Assembly: GCA_016787805.1 (NCBI GenBank)
Contig: JAEUTY010000016.1
Span: forward strand, 37,951-101,950
DNA: 64,000 nucleotides
DNA from: Flavobacterium sp.
GTDB taxonomy: Bacteria > Bacteroidota > Bacteroidia > Flavobacteriales > Flavobacteriaceae
Reading direction: 5' to 3'
The notes beneath the pieces are model-generated. The model saw nothing but the letters and a program-made list of their open reading frames with translations, did no database searches and was not told the DNA's origin. The position numbers were made by a program, and so were the translations under genes. Positions 60,477-64,000 of this stretch are shown here, in pieces. Each line of letters starts with the position of its first letter. Within the stretch, counting starts at the first letter, position 1.

Positions 60477-60484
60477 CAAATATA
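60477..60484 (-). promoter_or_regulatory. -7 promoter element for oxyR and neighbouring operator-like words
   Basis: TATATTTG on the minus strand, 20 bases before the ATG at 60456. Between here and dps the words CTATCAATTTAATTTATAG (60489-60507) form an ATAG/CTAT pattern that could be an OxyR site; spacing is not the textbook one. Confidence 0.5.
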
Positions 60485-60554
60485 AAAACTATCAATTTAA
60501 TTTATAGTATTAATTGTGTTTTTATTTTGAAATTTGCGGTATAAAATTAAAAAT

Positions 60555-61034
60555 ATGAAACTAAACAATATCGGTTTACCCAAAAAAGAAGCAGAAATAG
60601 TTGCTGCGGAACTTAATATTTTACTGGCCAACTTTCAAATTTATTATCAAAATTTGCGCGGTTTACACTGGAATATTCGTGGAAAACGTTTTTTTGATTT
60701 GCACTTAAAATTTGAAGAATTGTACAACGACAGTCAATTGAAGATTGATTTGATTGCCGAGCGTGTATTGACTTTAGAAACAACTCCATTACACACTTTT
60801 GAAGATTATATAAAATACAACAAACTTGAGATTGGTAAAAACATCAACAACGATGAACTTGCCATTCAATTGATATTAGATTCTTTGGTTAAACTCCTTA
60901 AAATTGAACGTGTTATCCTCAAAAAAGCAAGTGAAATTGAAGACGAAGGAACCTCTTCGATGATGAGTGATTTTATCGCCGAGCAAGAAAAAACCATTTG
61001 GATGATGAAAGCTTGGCTCGAAACGGAGATGTAA
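60555..61034 (+). CDS. dps: Dps-family ferritin-like DNA-protection protein
   Basis: 159 residues from the ATG at 60555. A four-helix ferritin-like protein of the Dps group that forms a 12-subunit shell and stores iron with hydrogen peroxide as oxidant. Ferroxidase residues H38 (GLHWN), D65 and E69 (IDLIAER) are present. The divergent oxyR and the shared 98-bp region make peroxide control very likely. Confidence 0.93.
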   Translation: MKLNNIGLPKKEAEIVAAELNILLANFQIYYQNLRGLHWNIRGKRFFDLHLKFEELYNDSQLKIDLIAERVLTLETTPLHTFEDYIKYNKLEIGKNINNDELAIQLILDSLVKLLKIERVILKKASEIEDEGTSSMMSDFIAEQEKTIWMMKAWLETEM

Positions 61035-61089
61035 TTGATAATAATTGTTAAAAAAAATTAAATAGCTTTTTATTACTGCAATGAAAAGC

Positions 61090-61097
61090 TATTTTTG
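61090..61097 (+). promoter_or_regulatory. -7 promoter element with very short leader
   Basis: TATTTTTG ends four bases before the ATG at 61102. A TTT at 61068-61070 may act as -33, about 19 bases upstream. The mRNA would have almost no leader. Confidence 0.5.
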
Positions 61098-61101
61098 CGA
61101 T

Positions 61102-61389
61102 ATGAAGTTAATAGCTCGATTCATATTATTCCTATTTGTGGCTTTTCTTTCAACTCCAACCATTGTGACGTTGATTGAAAAGAATACAGATGTATCGATG
61201 TTTTACAACTTCGCCGAAGAGGAAAATCACAAAGAAATTAAAGAGATTAAAGCCGATTTAAATCTAGGTTTTGATTATCCTTTTATCGAATTAAATCCAA
61301 TTCGCGATTCAAAAATTATTTCCCAAAATTTACTTCGTCACGATAAAATTACCGAAGAAATCTTCATTCCGCCACCAGAATTACTTTAA
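61102..61389 (+). CDS. small membrane-anchored or secreted protein of unknown function
   Basis: 95 residues from the ATG at 61102; an in-frame ATG at 61081 lies before the promoter word and is less likely. One hydrophobic segment (about 2-24, LIARFILFLFVAFLSTPTIVTLI) is followed by a charged periplasmic tail (FAEEENHKEIKEIKADLNLGFDYPFIELNP). I believe that similar short proteins occur next to dps or SulP genes in other flavobacteria, but I cannot assign a role. The spacer that follows has a small palindrome (TTCGCTTTGGCGAA, near 61405). Confidence 0.65.
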   Translation: MKLIARFILFLFVAFLSTPTIVTLIEKNTDVSMFYNFAEEENHKEIKEIKADLNLGFDYPFIELNPIRDSKIISQNLLRHDKITEEIFIPPPELL

Positions 61390-61447
61390 TACAACATTTT
61401 GACATTCGCTTTGGCGAAGAGTTTTAGTATTAAATTAATTTATTGGT

Positions 61448-63055
61448 ATGACAAAAAAAATCAATCTTTTTGCGAACCTTAAATCTGATTTTGCATCGGG
61501 TTTAGTGGTTTTTTTGGTGGCATTGCCGCTGTGTCTCGGTATTGCATTGGCAAGTGGAGCACCTTTGTTTTCAGGTATTATTTCTGGAGTTGTTGGCGGA
61601 GTTGTAGTAGGTTATCTTAGCCAATCACACCTGAGTGTTTCCGGGCCAGCGGCGGGTTTAACAGCTATTGTTTTAACCGCAATTTCTGATCTTGGAGCCT
61701 TTGATATTTTTCTTTTGGCGGTTGTATTGGCAGGATTGATACAATTGGCTTTGGGTTTTATAAAAGCAGGCTCTATTTCCAATTATTTTCCTACCAATGT
61801 GATTGAGGGAATGCTTGCTGGAATTGGAGTTATCATTTTCTTAAAACAAATTCCGCACGCTTTTGGTTATGATCAAGATTACGAAGGAGATTTGGCTTTT
61901 CTTCAACCCGATGGTGAAAATACATTTTCAGAAATGTTCCATGCTATTAGCCATATTCAGTTGGGTTCGGTAATCATCACAATAATTTCATTATCTATAT
62001 TAATCGCTTGGCCTAAAATTGAGTTTTTCAAAAAGATAAAATTGCTTCCACCAGCCTTAATAGCTGTTATTGTAAGTATTATTGTAAATGAGATTTTCAT
62101 TCAAACGGAAAGCTCTTTTTCCATCAAGAAAGAACATTTAGTTAGTTTGCCAGTACCAACATCTTTAGAAGAATTTAAAGGCATATTTGTACTTCCTGAT
62201 TTTACAGCCATTTCAAACTCTAAAGTATGGATAGTAGCACTAACAATTGCTGTGGTGGCTTCAATAGAAACATTATTGTGTATAGAAGCTTCCGATCGTA
62301 TGGACGCTCAGAAAAGATATACTGATACCAATGTTGAATTAAAAGCGCAAGGAATTGGTAACATGTTAAGCGCATTATTGGGCGGTTTGCCAATGACATC
62401 TGTGGTAGTAAGAACTACAGCAAATAATGCTGCTGGAGCAAAATCAAAAATGTCGACTATAATTCACGGTTTGTTTTTAATGGTGAGTGTAATTACAATT
62501 CCAGTATTGCTTAACAAAATTCCATTGGCAACATTAGCAGCTGTTTTATTATTAATTGGTTATAAGTTGGCAAATCCTAAAACAATTAAACATTTCTGGG
62601 AAAAAGGGAAATACCAATTCATTCCATTTATAGCCACACTTTTAGCAGTGGTGTTTACCGATTTATTAAAAGGAGTAGCGCTAGGCATGATCATTAGCGT
62701 CATATTTGTTTTGAAAGGAAATATGAAACGCGCTTATAATTTCAGAAAAGAGCAATACCATGACGGAGACATCATTCACATTGATTTAGCCCAAGAAGTA
62801 TCTTTTTTGAATAAAGCGGCTATCAAAACAACCTTAGCATCAATTCCAGAAAATTCATCTGTAATTATTAATGCTTCGGATACGGTTTACATCGCTCATG
62901 ATGTGCTGGATTTAATAAAGGAATTCAAAAAAATACGTTCGAAAGAAGAAAATATAAAAGTGAAATTAGTAGGTTTTAAAAAAGCCTATGACCTAGTAAA
63001 CACTGGCGACGAGGAAAAACACGTTTTTATGGAGCAAAAAAATGAATCAAAGTAA
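61448..63055 (+). CDS. SulP-family inorganic anion transporter
   Basis: 535 residues. Twelve or more hydrophobic segments (about 10-400) with the SulP motifs LVFLVALPLCLGIALASGAPLFSGIISGVVGG and SQSHLSVSGPAAGLTAIV, then a C-terminal STAS-like domain (about 440-530). Members move bicarbonate (BicA), sulfate or dicarboxylates with sodium or proton. The adjacent beta-carbonic anhydrase, with a DUF2490 gene between, argues for bicarbonate. Confidence 0.9.
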   Translation: MTKKINLFANLKSDFASGLVVFLVALPLCLGIALASGAPLFSGIISGVVGGVVVGYLSQSHLSVSGPAAGLTAIVLTAISDLGAFDIFLLAVVLAGLIQLALGFIKAGSISNYFPTNVIEGMLAGIGVIIFLKQIPHAFGYDQDYEGDLAFLQPDGENTFSEMFHAISHIQLGSVIITIISLSILIAWPKIEFFKKIKLLPPALIAVIVSIIVNEIFIQTESSFSIKKEHLVSLPVPTSLEEFKGIFVLPDFTAISNSKVWIVALTIAVVASIETLLCIEASDRMDAQKRYTDTNVELKAQGIGNMLSALLGGLPMTSVVVRTTANNAAGAKSKMSTIIHGLFLMVSVITIPVLLNKIPLATLAAVLLLIGYKLANPKTIKHFWEKGKYQFIPFIATLLAVVFTDLLKGVALGMIISVIFVLKGNMKRAYNFRKEQYHDGDIIHIDLAQEVSFLNKAAIKTTLASIPENSSVIINASDTVYIAHDVLDLIKEFKKIRSKEENIKVKLVGFKKAYDLVNTGDEEKHVFMEQKNESK

Positions 63056-63737
63056 ATTTGCTTTAATGATAAAATCGCTCAAAATACTGTTGGTACTTTT
63101 TGTAGGCTGCTCAACTAATTCTTTTTCACAGCAATCGGATATAGGAAATTGGTTTATCTATTTCGGAAATCAAGCCATTAATTCAAAATGGAATTGGCAT
63201 AACGAAGTGCAGTATCGTAACTTCAACTTTGTTGGCGATACCAATCAATTGTTAGTTCGAACAGGAATTGGGTATAACTTGAGCGAGAATAATAACAATG
63301 TTTTGTTGGGTTATGGATTTATCAATACACAGCGCTATGTAAACAATTCAGATGATAAAGTAAGTACTAACGAACATCGAATTTTTCAACAATTCATTAC
63401 AAGACAAAACTTTGGACGATTCTTTTTGCAACACCGCTATCGAATTGAAGAACGGTTTTTACCTAACGATTTTCAGTTGCGGTTTCGTTATTTTTTAGGT
63501 TTGAATGTTCCTATTACTAAAAAAACATTAGAAAAAAACACATTGTATTTCTCGGCCTATAATGAACTGTTTGTAAATGCCGAGAAACCATTATTTGACC
63601 GAAATCGATTATATGGCGCATTGGGTTTTGTAATCAATAAAAATTTCAAAGCCGAAGCTGGATTTATGGCTCAAACGCTTGAAAACTCAAATCGCAATCA
63701 ATTTCAAATTGTGATTTTTAACAACTTACCATTTTAA
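63042..63737 (+). CDS. DUF2490 outer-membrane protein
   Basis: 231 residues, or 223 if the ATG at 63066 is used. A signal peptide (to about residue 30, NSFSQQ) and a beta-strand-rich body with alternating hydrophobic residues and aromatic ends (NWFIYFGNQAINSKWNWHNEVQYRNF). The family is predicted to be a beta-barrel outer-membrane protein; its role is not known. Its start overlaps the SulP end by 14 bases, so the two are translated together. It may be a channel for the anion taken up by SulP; inference only. Confidence 0.82.
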   Translation: MNQSKFALMIKSLKILLVLFVGCSTNSFSQQSDIGNWFIYFGNQAINSKWNWHNEVQYRNFNFVGDTNQLLVRTGIGYNLSENNNNVLLGYGFINTQRYVNNSDDKVSTNEHRIFQQFITRQNFGRFFLQHRYRIEERFLPNDFQLRFRYFLGLNVPITKKTLEKNTLYFSAYNELFVNAEKPLFDRNRLYGALGFVINKNFKAEAGFMAQTLENSNRNQFQIVIFNNLPF

Positions 63738-63749
63738 AATAAATACATT

Positions 63750-64000
63750 ATGAAAACATTAAATAAAGAATTACAATCTCAAATTACACCTCGTAAAGCA
63801 CTAGAATTGCTGCAAGAAGGAAACAAACGATTCATCAGCAATTTGAAAGCACATAGAAACTTATTAGAACAAGTTAATGACACTCGCGATGGTCAATGGC
63901 CTTTCGCTACAATTTTGAGCTGTATTGACAGTAGAACTTCGGCAGAACTGATTTTTGACCAAGGTTTAGGTGATATTTTCTCAGTAAGAATAGCTGGAAA
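63750..64000 (+). CDS. beta-class carbonic anhydrase (partial, runs off the right edge)
   Basis: The first 83 residues are visible. Interconverts CO2 and bicarbonate. The zinc-site motif CIDSR (C58, D60, R62) and RKALELLQEGNKRFISN are typical; the second zinc motif lies beyond the window. It starts twelve bases after the DUF2490 stop codon and is co-transcribed with the SulP transporter gene. Confidence 0.93.
   Translation, partial: MKTLNKELQSQITPRKALELLQEGNKRFISNLKAHRNLLEQVNDTRDGQWPFATILSCIDSRTSAELIFDQGLGDIFSVRIAG

Overview
The window is about 64 kb of AT-rich, densely coded chromosome from a member of the Bacteroidota, most likely Flavobacteriaceae and close to Flavobacterium. The evidence is the flavobacterial -7 promoter word TAnnTTTG at many starts, a type IX secretion (T9SS) C-terminal sorting domain, a CarboxypepD-reg/TonB receptor, Bacteroidota-only families (DUF1599, DUF2490, YtxJ, 2TM-domain proteins) and few strong Shine-Dalgarno sites. 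No rRNA, tRNA, CRISPR array, insertion sequence or prophage was seen.

Layout. 1-5.6 kb: tpiA with a thiol-redox pair, a four-helix-bundle gene between inverted AT-rich repeats, DUF1599 and an M1 peptidase. 5.8-9.7 kb: folP, rlmH, a nucleoid-associated protein and a pRiA4b ORF-3-like gene, with unusual 8-bp periodic repeats in the spacers. 9.8-13 kb: a REP-like element, a YciI protein, a TonB-dependent receptor and a second REP-like copy. 13-17 kb: a LytS-type kinase fused to a 2TM domain, three free 2TM proteins and a LytTR response regulator. 17-18.5 kb: heme A synthase.

18.6-24.1 kb: one tightly packed minus-strand operon holding a whole set of t6A tRNA-modification genes (TsaB, TsaC-like, TsaD, TsaE) plus two further YrdC/TsaC-fold proteins with eroded active-site motifs, ending in the CCA-adding enzyme. 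TsaD and TsaE read like non-Bacteroidota versions. I consider this the most unusual system in the window.

24.2-43.9 kb: a surface-glycan region. It starts with a pseudaminic-type nonulosonic acid pathway (PseB, PseC, an aldo/keto reductase, a cytidylyltransferase fused to a class III aminotransferase, a double GNAT protein, PseI and a large glycosyltransferase-like protein) with no recognisable PseG. Seven family 2 glycosyltransferases, a polysaccharide deacetylase, a T9SS leucine-rich-repeat protein, a GT9 heptosyltransferase and a Kdo-kinase-like protein follow. The extra aminotransferase, oxidoreductase and second GNAT domain suggest a sugar with an additional amino group.

44-64 kb: mainly housekeeping genes (dapD, prolyl oligopeptidase, clpB, ytxJ, fahA, glyA, mnmD), two tandem small paralogues each with its own terminator, a divergent oxyR/dps pair, and a SulP transporter - DUF2490 - beta-carbonic anhydrase set cut by the right edge.
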